From: Planctomycetaceae bacterium
Lineage (GTDB): Bacteria; Planctomycetota; Planctomycetia; Planctomycetales; Planctomycetaceae
Direction: 5' to 3'
Length of the DNA: 7,987 bases
Assembly: GCA_016795125.1 (NCBI GenBank)
Contig: JAEUIG010000473.1
Coordinates: 1-7,987 of the forward strand
Each line of letters begins with the position of its first letter. Position 1 is the stretch's first letter. The position numbers and the translations under genes are program-made. The notes under the pieces were generated by a model, which saw nothing but the letters and a program-made list of their open reading frames with translations, ran no database searches and had not been told where the DNA came from. Positions 1 through 5,970 of the stretch are shown here, in pieces.

Positions 1-1
1 A

Positions 2-433
2 GCGGCGATTGAAGGGGCATTCTTCGGAATCACGTCGATCGCGCTGTCACTCTCGCAGGGGACGCCGCCGGATTACACCGCAACCGCGAAGCGCGCGCTG
101 GCCGTCATCCGGCAGATTCTGGAGCATCATCCGCAGAAGGGACGGCTGTGGAACGTCAACTTCCCGGACACGACCGACGCTGGACCGAAAGGTGTGAAGG
201 TCTGCACGATGGAAGTCGGGCGGATCAGCGACCGGATCGAGAAGCGGATTGATCCGCGCGGTCGGACCTATTACTGGAGCGGCATCAGTGCAAAGGGGAA
301 GGCGGGGCCCAAGCCGGGGACCGACGTCCGCGAACTGGAAGACGGCTTCGCCACGGTCACCCCGCTGCACTTCGACCTCACCGCCACCGAAGTGCTGCCG
401 GACCTTCTCGCCACGCCGTGGAAACTCGAATAA
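2..433 (+). CDS. surE: 5'/3'-nucleotidase SurE, C-terminal part (5' end outside window)
   Basis: SurE is a divalent-metal-dependent nucleoside monophosphate phosphatase, thought to act in the cytoplasm in nucleotide salvage and stress survival. The frame is open from the first complete codon at base 2 to TAA at 431-433, giving 143 residues, roughly the second half of a SurE of usual length (about 250). It opens with AAIEGAFFGITSIALS, which matches the family block that follows the SGTVGAA motif. Further on are the conserved NVNFP block (about residues 54-58), an RGRTYYW segment (about 89-95), and TDVRELEDGFATVTPL near the C terminus, which matches the usual TD-x(n)-GY-x-S-x-TPL ending. The N-terminal metal-binding aspartates and the true start lie outside the window, so catalytic completeness cannot be judged. 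The gene is convergent with the large minus-strand gene that ends at 575, and an inverted repeat begins 7 bp after its stop codon. Identification is secure from the run of family motifs. Confidence 0.95.
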   Translation, partial: AAIEGAFFGITSIALSLSQGTPPDYTATAKRALAVIRQILEHHPQKGRLWNVNFPDTTDAGPKGVKVCTMEVGRISDRIEKRIDPRGRTYYWSGISAKGKAGPKPGTDVRELEDGFATVTPLHFDLTATEVLPDLLATPWKLE

Positions 434-440
434 AAGTGAT

Positions 441-577
441 TGACACAAAGGCGCGAAGACACAAAGACACACAAAGAAAAGGGAGACGGACAGCTCAGTC
501 CCCGTAGTCGTCAGCACGCTGCGTCACGAACGCCGACGTCTCTCTGTGCGTCTTTGTGACTCTGTGACTTTGTGTCA
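441..577. repeat. Imperfect 37-bp inverted repeat between convergent genes
   Basis: The left arm at 441-477 and the reverse complement of 541-577 align without gaps and agree at 30 of 37 positions. Both begin TGACACAAAG and share an ACAAAGAC core. The spacer is 63 bp (478-540). The left arm itself holds three copies of an ACACAAAG-type unit, at 442-450, 458-466 and 468-476. The arms are A-rich on one strand, unlike the GC-rich surroundings. The outer TGA of the right arm is the stop codon of the minus-strand gene ending at 575. The gap between surE and that gene consists of almost nothing else. It may be a dispersed MITE-like repeat; ACACAAAG-type intergenic repeats are familiar to me from environmental bacterial genomes, but that is recollection. 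Its transcript could fold into a long hairpin at both 3' ends, although it lacks a GC stem followed by a U tract. Confidence 0.8.
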
Positions 578-3217
578 TTCCTTCTCTTCCATCGCCGTGT
601 TGCTTCGGACGAGCGTGAGCAGCAGGGCCTGGGCGTCGCGGTAGCGCGGGGCCTGTTCGAGAGCCATCAGCACCTGGCGGCGGGCTTCGATTGAATCCCC
701 CTGCGCTGCAAGCAGGCGCGCGAGGCGGAAGTGCAGCTCGGCGGCGTTGTCGTGGGGCAGGACGAGCAGCGAGCGGAGCGCCGCGATCGCCTCGTCCGGC
801 AAGTTCAGTTGCTCGGCGGAGTCGGCCAGCGCGCGGTGCGGTTGCGGGACCAGTGGATTGACGGCCAACGCCTGCACCGCGTGCCCATGCACGGCCTGCC
901 AGTCGCCGGCCTCGGTCGCGAGTTCGATCAGCCTCAACGACGCATCGAACGCCCCGGAGTCGTGCTGGACGCAGTGCAGCAGGAGTTCGCGTTCGTTCGC
1001 GGTGTCTCCCAGTTGTCGATACACCGTTGCGAGCAGCCGGGCCGCGCTGTCGGGTCCGCCAGCGGTCGGGTTCAATTTGACCGCCTGCTTGAGGATGTCG
1101 CGCGCTTCGTCCAACTGCCGACCGTTGATCAGCATCTGCGCGTAGGTCGTCAGCGCCGCGACGTTCCCCGGATTGGCCTTGATCCAGTCCCGCCACGCTT
1201 CCGGACTGGCGGAAGGGGAGAGCATCTCGAACGGATCGGACCAGTCAGCGCCGGGAGCGTACGCTGCCAACTGCTCCTGCACAGAGGCGTCGAACCCGAC
1301 CTGCAAATCGTCGAGTGGCGCAACGCGGCGTTCCAGGGCGTCGTTAATCGTGATGCCTTCCCGCAGGTCGGCCAGCACCAGCTTGAGCGATTCGAAACCG
1401 TAGATCGCCACGATGTGTTCGACGACCAGCGACGATTCGTAATAGGCGAACATCAGGTGCAGCGGCGATTCCGGCGCAAGGAACGCGCCGCTCAGGTCGC
1501 GGATCGGCGTGACGTGCCCCTCGGCGATCATCCGACGATAGGCGGGGTTCATTTTCTCCCCCCACGCGGGATTCCGCTGCCGCTCTTCGTAGACCGAAAT
1601 CCCTTCGCTGAGCCAGCGCGGCATCTTGTTGGCCGTCAGATTCAGCGTGACGACGTGCGTGTACTCGTGCCATAGCACCGATTCCCAGTTCGTCGGTATG
1701 AGGACCGCCGCTGGGCTGTTGGCCGTAATCACGTCGCCAAAGCAGACGCCGAGATACCCTCCCGCGCCCGGCAGTCCGAACGTCCGCACGGCGAAGTCGT
1801 CCGGATTCGGAAAGATTTCGACGGTCGTCCGGCCGTCGAGCTGCAGTCCATACTTCGTGCACAGGACGTCGCGGGCCTCGTGCAGCAGCGAACGCACCCG
1901 CTCGCCGTAAATGGCGGCCTCGGTCGCCTCCATGCGGACCACGAACTGCTCATCCTCCAGGGTGCGGAACTTCTCCAGCTCGTCGCGCAGCGTGACGAGG
2001 TTGAACAGGGCGACATCGTAGCCGTCTCGCTGGAAGGCTTCATCGGCGAGCTGCCAGCCTTCGGCTTCTTCGCCGAGCCGCAGCAGGTCTTCCGCGAGTT
2101 GCTTTTTGGCCGGCCAGTAGTCGGCGTCGAACTGCAGCGCCAGCCGCTGGTGTGCGGCGCCCTCCGCGAACCGGTACTTGTGGGACAGGTTGAGCCCAAT
2201 AAGGTGGTCAACCTCGGGGTTGGCGTCCCAGGTGCTCAGCGCGCGGGTGCGGAGTTCGGTTTCGCCGGCCGAATCGTTCTGCAGGTGTGCGATCGTCGAC
2301 AGCAGCGCCAGCGCCAAAGGGTGTACAGGGTTGATGTCGAGCACCTGCTGCAGCGTGCCCTTCGCTTCGTCGTAGTGCTCCGCATCAAAGTGGTCCTCCG
2401 CGAGGAGCAGCAGGCTGGGGATGTGCCGGCCGTTGATTTCGAGGGCCCGGTTGAGCGCGGCCAGCGCCGCCTCGCGATCGGACGAATCGAGCGCGCGGGC
2501 AAGTCCGTAATGCGCGGCCGGCTCCTGTGGGAACGTCTGGACGGCCGCCTGAAACGTCTCGGCAGCGAGTGCGAAGTCCCGTTTCGTCAGCGCGAGCCCG
2601 CCGAGTGCGAGTGCGCCACCGGCGTTGCGCGGATAGTTCCGCTGTGCCCGCCTGAAGAACGCGTCCTGGACGGTCTTCGCATCGACACCCAGTTCCAGCG
2701 AGACTCCGCCGAGCGTGAGCAGGCTTTCCGCATCCGAGTATCGCCAGGCGGAGGCTTTGACCTGCTCGAGGATGGCGGGCACCTGGGCGGCGGCGAGCGT
2801 GGCGTCGCCGGAGAACCGCGCCGCATCGCGCAACCGGGCGCGAATGCGGATGCTCCACTGATATTTCGCCAGCGCTCCTTCGAGCGTGGTTTTCGCATCG
2901 GAGTATCGGCCGAGCGTCTGCTCCATTTCGGCCTTGAGGAGCCACCAGTCTTCGCCGTAGGTATTGGCGGCAATCGCGTCGCTGGCGGTCTGCAGCGCCG
3001 CTTCGTAGTCCCCCTGCGAAACGAGGGCGCGGGCCTCGGCAATATCGGCGGCGGCGATGGGCCGCGCCAGCATCAGGACGACCACCAGCATCAGGAAGGC
3101 GAGGCTCGCGCCGAGCCGGCACGTAGATGGCCTCTGCTGGCTCACACCGTTTTGCGGGCATAAGCCCCTGCCCCACTCACGGCGCGCGGTGCGATGAGTC
3201 CGGGTGAACATCGGCAT
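575..3217 (-). CDS. Secreted TPR protein with internal MA-type (gluzincin) peptidase domain
   Basis: Predicted exported zinc-peptidase-like protein of 880 residues with a TPR - peptidase - TPR layout. Residues 36-57 form a hydrophobic stretch ending in an AAA-type cleavage region, which reads as a signal peptide, so it should act beyond the cytoplasmic membrane. TPR-like helix pairs run from about 57 to 400, for example around 58-88, 200-232, 233-265 and 267-299. The central region (about 425-625) has HEYTH at 517-521 and RWLSEGISVYEE at 534-545, in which E538 fits the third zinc ligand; this is the pattern of Peptidase_MA_2-like domains. A second TPR array spans about 684-860. Substrate is unknown, and many such proteins are annotated only by domain. 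The first ATG leaves a 35-residue lead before the hydrophobic core and no clear Shine-Dalgarno. An in-frame GTG at 3145-3143 (residue 25) would give a more normal signal peptide and is a real alternative. It is alone on its strand here. Its TGA lies inside the inverted repeat downstream. Confidence 0.85.
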   Translation of the reverse strand: MPMFTRTHRTARREWGRGLCPQNGVSQQRPSTCRLGASLAFLMLVVVLMLARPIAAADIAEARALVSQGDYEAALQTASDAIAANTYGEDWWLLKAEMEQTLGRYSDAKTTLEGALAKYQWSIRIRARLRDAARFSGDATLAAAQVPAILEQVKASAWRYSDAESLLTLGGVSLELGVDAKTVQDAFFRRAQRNYPRNAGGALALGGLALTKRDFALAAETFQAAVQTFPQEPAAHYGLARALDSSDREAALAALNRALEINGRHIPSLLLLAEDHFDAEHYDEAKGTLQQVLDINPVHPLALALLSTIAHLQNDSAGETELRTRALSTWDANPEVDHLIGLNLSHKYRFAEGAAHQRLALQFDADYWPAKKQLAEDLLRLGEEAEGWQLADEAFQRDGYDVALFNLVTLRDELEKFRTLEDEQFVVRMEATEAAIYGERVRSLLHEARDVLCTKYGLQLDGRTTVEIFPNPDDFAVRTFGLPGAGGYLGVCFGDVITANSPAAVLIPTNWESVLWHEYTHVVTLNLTANKMPRWLSEGISVYEERQRNPAWGEKMNPAYRRMIAEGHVTPIRDLSGAFLAPESPLHLMFAYYESSLVVEHIVAIYGFESLKLVLADLREGITINDALERRVAPLDDLQVGFDASVQEQLAAYAPGADWSDPFEMLSPSASPEAWRDWIKANPGNVAALTTYAQMLINGRQLDEARDILKQAVKLNPTAGGPDSAARLLATVYRQLGDTANERELLLHCVQHDSGAFDASLRLIELATEAGDWQAVHGHAVQALAVNPLVPQPHRALADSAEQLNLPDEAIAALRSLLVLPHDNAAELHFRLARLLAAQGDSIEARRQVLMALEQAPRYRDAQALLLTLVRSNTAMEEKE

Positions 3218-3269
3218 TCGGCGGTGGTGCGGTGCGTCACAACACGCGAGTCTGTCAGCGACGTCTCAG

Positions 3270-3299
3270 ATTGTAACGCACAGCAGCGCCGATCGTCAG
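3270..3299 (-). promoter_or_regulatory. Candidate sigma70-type promoter for the TPR-peptidase gene
   Basis: On the minus strand, CTGACG (3299-3294; 4 of 6 to the -35 consensus) is followed after 18 bp by TACAAT (3275-3270; 5 of 6 to the -10 consensus). Transcription would start near 3263, leaving a leader of about 46 nt to the ATG at 3217, or about 118 nt to the alternative GTG at 3145. This is pattern matching only, and the -35 is weak. Confidence 0.35.
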
Positions 3300-3482
3300 C
3301 AGCTGGCGAATGCAGGGATCGGAATGCACGCTGGCCCCATTCTCAGGTACTGCGAACGTTGAGCCCGCGCGTCCGACACCGGAGGAACGCCCCTCATCCA
3401 GCCTTCAGCCCAATTCTGTTCGGCACGATTCATGCTGTCGTTCAGCCGGCTGTTCCACTGTCGCACGTTCACATGCCAGAAT

Positions 3483-3497
3483 CGCCCCGGAGGGGCG
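3483..3497. repeat. Perfect 6-bp hairpin with GGA loop
   Basis: CGCCCC (3483-3488), GGA, GGGGCG (3492-3497). It sits 11 bp before the next palindrome at 3509, and the two may belong to one repeat unit. A hairpin of the same design with a GGA loop occurs at 5119-5137. Confidence 0.5.
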
Positions 3498-3508
3498 CAG
3501 GATTGTAG

Positions 3509-3558
3509 CCACGGGTGGAGCACGGTTCGCCGCCAGGCGGACGGTGCGGAACCCGTGG
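3509..3558. repeat. 8-bp inverted repeat CCACGGGT / ACCCGTGG
   Basis: Perfect arms at 3509-3516 and 3551-3558 enclose 34 bp, which contains a nested CCGCC-A-GGCGG (3530-3540). Continuing the stem inward gives partial pairing. This looks like a dispersed intergenic palindrome; the phrase GTAGCCACGGGTGGAGC is familiar to me from planctomycete and verrucomicrobial intergenic DNA, which is recollection rather than a search result. Confidence 0.6.
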
Positions 3559-3582
3559 AAAAAGGGCGCTCGATGAATCTCT

Positions 3583-3650
3583 CCCTCTCCCCCGAGAGAA
3601 GTACAGATCTCAACGCAAACGCATATCGGGGGAGAGGGTCGGGGTGAGGG
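3583..3650. repeat. 13-bp perfect inverted repeat with one-sided GGGTCGGGGTGAGGG extension
   Basis: CCCTCTCCCCCGA (3583-3595) pairs perfectly with TCGGGGGAGAGGG (3626-3638) around a 30-nt loop. The right arm continues as TCGGGGTGAGGG to 3650, while the left flank has no matching CCCTCACCCCGA. If the full element carries both extensions, this copy has lost its left end. The right half, read on the other strand, resembles 3729-3751, so the two elements look related. Confidence 0.75.
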
Positions 3651-3728
3651 GCCTAGAGCACGCGCCTTCGCGCGCGAGCGGCGCGGCTTCAGAGCCGATT
3701 CATGTGGACGACGCACTCACCGTTCGGC

Positions 3729-3768
3729 CCCCCTCCCCGACCCTCCCCCCGAAAAAGCGGGGGGAGGG
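3729..3768. repeat. Second pyrimidine-rich palindrome, 11-bp stem with 6-nt loop
   Basis: CCCTCCCCCCG (3741-3751) pairs with CGGGGGGAGGG (3758-3768) around AAAAAG. The preceding CCCTCCCCGA (3731-3740) makes the left side read like the reverse complement of the right arm and extension of the 3583-3650 repeat. Here the left extension is present and the right one missing, the opposite of the first copy. No T tract follows on either strand, so an intrinsic terminator is unlikely. Confidence 0.7.
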
Positions 3769-3789
3769 AGAATTGTTGCGCGACGCTGA

Positions 3790-3840
3790 CCGGGGGTGTC
3801 GCTCCGCTCGCCTATTCGGCGAGCTGCGCTCAACCCCCGG
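3790..3840. repeat. Nested palindrome CCGGGGGT...ACCCCCGG with inner GCTCGCC/GGCGAGC
   Basis: The outer arms CCGGGGGT (3790-3797) and ACCCCCGG (3833-3840) and the inner arms GCTCGCC (3806-3812) and GGCGAGC (3818-3824, loop TATTC) are each perfect, and together they fold into a long hairpin. One minus-strand frame reads GERSDTPG across it. ERSDTPG/ERSETPG strings recur in short dubious planctomycete ORFs as I recall them, which suggests a dispersed repeat rather than coding sequence. Confidence 0.7.
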
Positions 3841-3850
3841 CTATAATCTG

Positions 3851-3867
3851 CGACCCCGTTGGGGTCG
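3851..3867. repeat. Perfect 7-bp hairpin CGACCCC-GTT-GGGGTCG
   Basis: Arms at 3851-3857 and 3861-3867 with a 3-nt loop, 10 bp beyond the nested palindrome. It may be part of the same composite repeat. No function is apparent. Confidence 0.55.
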
Positions 3868-3956
3868 TGCTGCCTGCGGCGCGGACACAGCGAATCTCGC
3901 CAGCCGAACATCGAATGCAACCATTCGAGCGCCAAACAGAATTGCCTTCGGCCACG

Positions 3957-4007
3957 TTCTCCCCGCGGTCAGACCCGCAGAGATCGGGCGACACGTTGCG
4001 GGGTGAA
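3957..4007. repeat. Degenerate palindrome TTCtCCCCGC / GCGGGGtGAA
   Basis: Arms at 3957-3966 and 3998-4007 pair at 9 of 10 positions around 31 nt. Inside, CCCG and CGGG can pair again. It may be a decayed member of the C/T-rich palindrome group seen at 3583 and 3729, but the similarity is too low to be sure. Confidence 0.45.
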
Positions 4008-4036
4008 GGCGAATAAGCCCCTGATGTTTTGGCCCT

Positions 4037-4063
4037 GAATCCCGAATCCCGACCCCTGATTCC
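4037..4063. repeat. Short GAATCCC tandem repeat just after the DUF1571 stop
   Basis: Two exact GAATCCC units (4037-4043 and 4044-4050) are followed by GACCCCTGATTCC, which looks like decayed further units. It starts 3 bp beyond the TAA of the minus-strand gene. Read on that strand it is GGGATTC repeats. It is a simple-sequence tract common in intergenic DNA of this kind, with no sign of terminator function. Confidence 0.5.
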
Positions 4064-4066
4064 TTT

Positions 4067-4954
4067 TTAGAAACGGTACGCCGGGTTGCTGCGGTCGAAG
4101 TCGGCATCTGTGAAGCCGACGTTCGTCTTCACGTTGCTGTAGGTGTACTCTTCGATCAGCACCGGATTGCCATTCTGCTGCGTTGGGAAACCCCAGTTTT
4201 CGAGGCGCACGGCGATATCGGACTCCTTGTCGATGTACAGCCGCGTGATGTGGAACTTGAACTGTTTGCGCGGGCGGGGGTGCGAGCATTCGATCGCCAG
4301 GCACGGGCGCTCGCTGATCCTGGCGTTGTGATAGTACTTCACGTCGATCTCGCCGTACTTCGATTCCTCCTCCCAGCGTGCGACCAGCGCGCCGAGCATG
4401 TTCCGGAGTCCGATCTCGGTGATCTTGTGCCGGCTCTGCTTGGTGACTTGCGGGTTGTCCGGCGCCAGGGAGATGGTGCCGATGAACGAAGCGAGTCCGG
4501 AGCCTTCGTGGGCCATCAGCTTGTTGTCGTTGCGGCCGTCGACGTACAGCACTTCGCGGCCGGCGTTCGCGCCTCCGAACAGCAGGTATACGCTGAAGGG
4601 CTCCTCGCGGAACTTGAGCTGCATCGATTCGACGACCAGTTCCCCGTTGACGAGTTCGCGGCGCGCGATCAGCGCCTGGTAGTCCTTCACGGTCGCCAGC
4701 GATTCGAGGCTGTGTTCCGCCAGCCGGATCGCCGGGATGAGTGGATGCTCGTCGACAGCCGGCTGTTCCTGAGCGGGAGTTGCGGCAGCTCCAGCGGCCG
4801 GCGACTGGGTGGCTGCCGGGCGGCCGCCGCCCGGTGTTGACCGCTGAAGCGGACGCTGGACCGGATCGTCGGCCGCGCCGATAGGGACGCAGAAGGCGAC
4901 GAGGGTGGCCGTCGCGAAGAGTCTGCGCAGCACGCAACTGCGATTGCTGGTCAT
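4067..4954 (-). CDS. Exported DUF1571-family protein
   Basis: Secreted protein of unknown function, 295 residues. Residues 1-28 (basic start, hydrophobic LFATATLVAFCVPIGA, then AAD) form a signal peptide. A Pro/Ala/Gln/Gly-rich linker follows to about 67, and then a domain at about 72-290 with alternating beta-type stretches, including a KDYQALIARRE block near 90, an EPFSVYLLF block near 118 and REVLYVDG near 133. This pattern matches planctomycete DUF1571 proteins as I know them. The mostly beta character recalls lipoprotein-carrier (LolA-like) folds, but that is inference. The frame could open at 5041, but the ATG at 4954 is preferred: it begins the signal peptide, has AGGAG 10 nt upstream, and a candidate promoter lies between the two. 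The gene is divergent from the anchored protein/HTTM pair and is followed by a repeat tract. Family confidence is good; function is unknown. Confidence 0.85.
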   Translation of the reverse strand: MTSNRSCVLRRLFATATLVAFCVPIGAADDPVQRPLQRSTPGGGRPAATQSPAAGAAATPAQEQPAVDEHPLIPAIRLAEHSLESLATVKDYQALIARRELVNGELVVESMQLKFREEPFSVYLLFGGANAGREVLYVDGRNDNKLMAHEGSGLASFIGTISLAPDNPQVTKQSRHKITEIGLRNMLGALVARWEEESKYGEIDVKYYHNARISERPCLAIECSHPRPRKQFKFHITRLYIDKESDIAVRLENWGFPTQQNGNPVLIEEYTYSNVKTNVGFTDADFDRSNPAYRF

Positions 4955-4964
4955 CGGGCGAGAA

Positions 4965-4969
4965 CTCCT
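4965..4969 (-). promoter_or_regulatory. Ribosome binding site deciding the DUF1571 start
   Basis: AGGAG on the minus strand with 10 nt to the ATG at 4954-4952. The spacing is slightly long but usable. Together with the signal peptide it favours this start over the upstream ATG at 5041. Confidence 0.6.
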
Positions 4970-5012
4970 GGCGCGCAGAATTTGGGGGGTCAGTGGCGGA
5001 CCCGCGGCGGGA

Positions 5013-5041
5013 AATATCCGCTCGTTCGCAAAAGGGGTCAA
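5013..5041 (-). promoter_or_regulatory. Candidate promoter for the DUF1571 gene
   Basis: On the minus strand, TTGACC (5041-5036; 5 of 6) is followed after exactly 17 bp by GATATT (5018-5013; 4 of 6). Transcription would start near 5006, about 52 nt before the ATG at 4954. Hexamers, spacer and leader length are all sensible. No experimental support. Confidence 0.5.
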
Positions 5042-5118
5042 GAGGGGATTTGAGTTGGCAGGGGCCGCACGTCACACACCAGACAGAGTTGATATGCGGA
5101 TTCGCAGAGGCGTATGGC

Positions 5119-5137
5119 GACGCATCGGAGATGCGTC
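5119..5137. repeat. Perfect 8-bp hairpin GACGCATC-GGA-GATGCGTC
   Basis: Arms at 5119-5126 and 5130-5137 with a GGA loop, about 80 bp upstream of one promoter and 80 bp upstream of the other. It could be a regulator-binding palindrome or a small dispersed repeat like the GGA-looped one at 3483-3497. No T tract follows on either strand. Confidence 0.6.
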
Positions 5138-5226
5138 ATCAGGGAGCGCATGCGGTGCGGAGCAGCGCGCACGCACACAAACCCGTGACGTATCCGCACA
5201 CCTGCAAACGGTGTAAGGCAATGCTA

Positions 5227-5255
5227 TTGACCGATTTGCAGGGATGTCGCATAGT
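5227..5255 (+). promoter_or_regulatory. Candidate promoter for the anchored protein/HTTM pair
   Basis: TTGACC (5227-5232; 5 of 6 to consensus) and CATAGT (5250-5255; 4 of 6) are spaced by exactly 17 bp. The expected start of transcription, about 5262, is the first base of the hairpin at 5262-5282. The -35 lies between the arms of CTGCAAA/TTTGCAG (5202-5208 and 5235-5241), a possible operator. Confidence 0.5.
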
Positions 5256-5261
5256 CCCGCA

Positions 5262-5282
5262 CCCCCGGCAGGGAGCCGGGGG
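5262..5282 (+). promoter_or_regulatory. GC-rich stem-loop in the leader of the anchored protein gene
   Basis: CCCCCGGC (5262-5269), loop AGGGA, GCCGGGGG (5275-5282): a perfect 8-bp, all-GC stem ending 25 nt before the ATG at 5308. If the proposed promoter is right, it forms the extreme 5' end of the mRNA, a place where stem-loops can protect a transcript. It has no U tract, so it is not a convincing attenuator. Confidence 0.5.
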
Positions 5283-5307
5283 ATTTCCCGACCACGGACG
5301 GTGCGCC

Positions 5308-5961
5308 ATGAAACGCTGGATTACGAACGCGACCATCGCCGCGTATCTCGGAGCGTTGGTCGTCGGTCTGCTGAGTCATGCGATCAACTATCGCAGCCAT
5401 GTGCACCCGCTGATGTACCTGGTGGTCTGGGACATGTATTGCGGGTGGTCGGCATTTGAATCGCGGCTGCACGTGCTCGGCGAGACGTACGACGGGCGGC
5501 ACTATCAGCTTCTGCCGGCGCCGTGGGGCGAGTTCCATCCCTACCAGGGTCCGGCGCGCCGCCACTACGACGTGCAGGTCCGGTTCGCGCCGCGCATGGC
5601 CGAACTCGTGCTCGCGCACACGGAGCACGACGACATTCGCCGGATCATCGTCGTCGAAGAGGCGTGGTCGAAGAAATACAACCTGCCCGACGAACTGTGG
5701 GAGTTGCGGCATCCGGAACCAAAGGACAAGTACTCGTACTACCACACCCGGGCCGTTGTCTCGTGCGACTCGGACGCGGTTACCCGCGACGGCGAATGGG
5801 TTTCCGCCCTTTCCAGGTACGCCATGATGGACAACCCGCGGCTGATGTCCGACGTCACTCGCGGCCATACGTTCTTCGCCGTCGACCCGTCGCTGAAGGA
5901 CGCGTTGAACCCGGGTGTCACGCAGACCGGCTTCAACACACCCGCGCCCGGCTCGCCCTGA
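5308..5961 (+). CDS. Single-pass membrane-anchored protein, likely partner of the HTTM protein
   Basis: Conserved-looking hypothetical protein of 217 residues; I know no named function. Residues 8-25 form one membrane anchor (N-terminal MKRW, then a hydrophobic run), leaving a soluble part of about 190 residues, probably periplasmic. This part is rich in aromatic and charged residues: WDMYCGW at 41-47, a PAPWGEFHPY block at 70-79, and a DELWELRHPEP block at 128-138. It has two cysteines, C45 and C153. The start chosen is the ATG at 5308, beside the anchor; in-frame starts upstream would cross the candidate promoter and hairpin, though the ribosome binding site here is weak. It is followed after 96 bp by the HTTM gene on the same strand, so co-transcription is likely. 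Small one-anchor proteins beside HTTM genes, such as DUF5819 proteins in actinobacteria as I recall, suggest a shared membrane complex. That is inference. Confidence 0.7.
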   Translation: MKRWITNATIAAYLGALVVGLLSHAINYRSHVHPLMYLVVWDMYCGWSAFESRLHVLGETYDGRHYQLLPAPWGEFHPYQGPARRHYDVQVRFAPRMAELVLAHTEHDDIRRIIVVEEAWSKKYNLPDELWELRHPEPKDKYSYYHTRAVVSCDSDAVTRDGEWVSALSRYAMMDNPRLMSDVTRGHTFFAVDPSLKDALNPGVTQTGFNTPAPGSP

Positions 5962-5970
5962 TCGCGTCGC

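Larger units (their letters stand above)
3218..4066. other. 849-bp non-coding gap with a cluster of palindromic repeats
   Basis: This lies upstream of the TPR-peptidase gene and downstream of the DUF1571 gene. Short open frames occur on both strands, the longest 163 codons, but they run through palindromes, are Arg/Pro/Gly-rich, and show no recognisable domain, signal peptide or good ribosome binding site, so I call no gene. The first 260 bp holds the candidate promoter and otherwise nothing I recognise. From 3483 to 4063 there is a near-continuous series of hairpin-forming and simple repeats, listed one by one. No transposase remnant and no target-site duplication was recognised. Confidence 0.75.
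4955..5307. other. 353-bp divergent regulatory region
   Basis: This separates the DUF1571 gene from the anchored protein/HTTM pair. It holds one candidate promoter per strand, two perfect hairpins (5119-5137 and 5262-5282), and a 7-bp inverted repeat CTGCAAA (5202-5208) / TTTGCAG (5235-5241) flanking the plus-strand -35, which could be an operator. Open frames cross it, but none has a credible start or product. Confidence 0.7.

Noticed and set aside
441..477. Short direct ACACAAAG units as a CRISPR-like array
   Set aside because: The units are 8-9 bp with 1-7 bp between them, so there are no spacers of CRISPR size; the real structure is the inverted repeat.
1880..3163. 427-codon plus-strand open frame opposite the TPR-peptidase gene (also 731-1675)
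   Set aside because: Antisense shadows of a gene with clear TPR and HExxH motifs. Composition is unnatural and there is no family signal.
3741..3768. Strong GC hairpin as an intrinsic terminator
   Set aside because: No T tract follows on either strand, it is about 300 bp beyond the DUF1571 stop, and it resembles the neighbouring repeat at 3583-3650.
3515..4006. 163-codon plus-strand frame in the repeat cluster, with several smaller ones
   Set aside because: The frame is made mostly of palindromic repeats, with no ribosome binding site, domain or signal peptide.
3969..5075. 368-codon minus-strand frame overlapping the DUF1571 gene
   Set aside because: It is Arg-rich, runs through the GGGATTC repeat tract and out of frame across the signal peptide and domain of the DUF1571 gene.
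4993..5307. N-terminal extension of the 217-residue protein to an upstream start
   Set aside because: The extension crosses the divergent promoters and two hairpins, looks non-coding, and would bury the membrane anchor that naturally starts at 5308.
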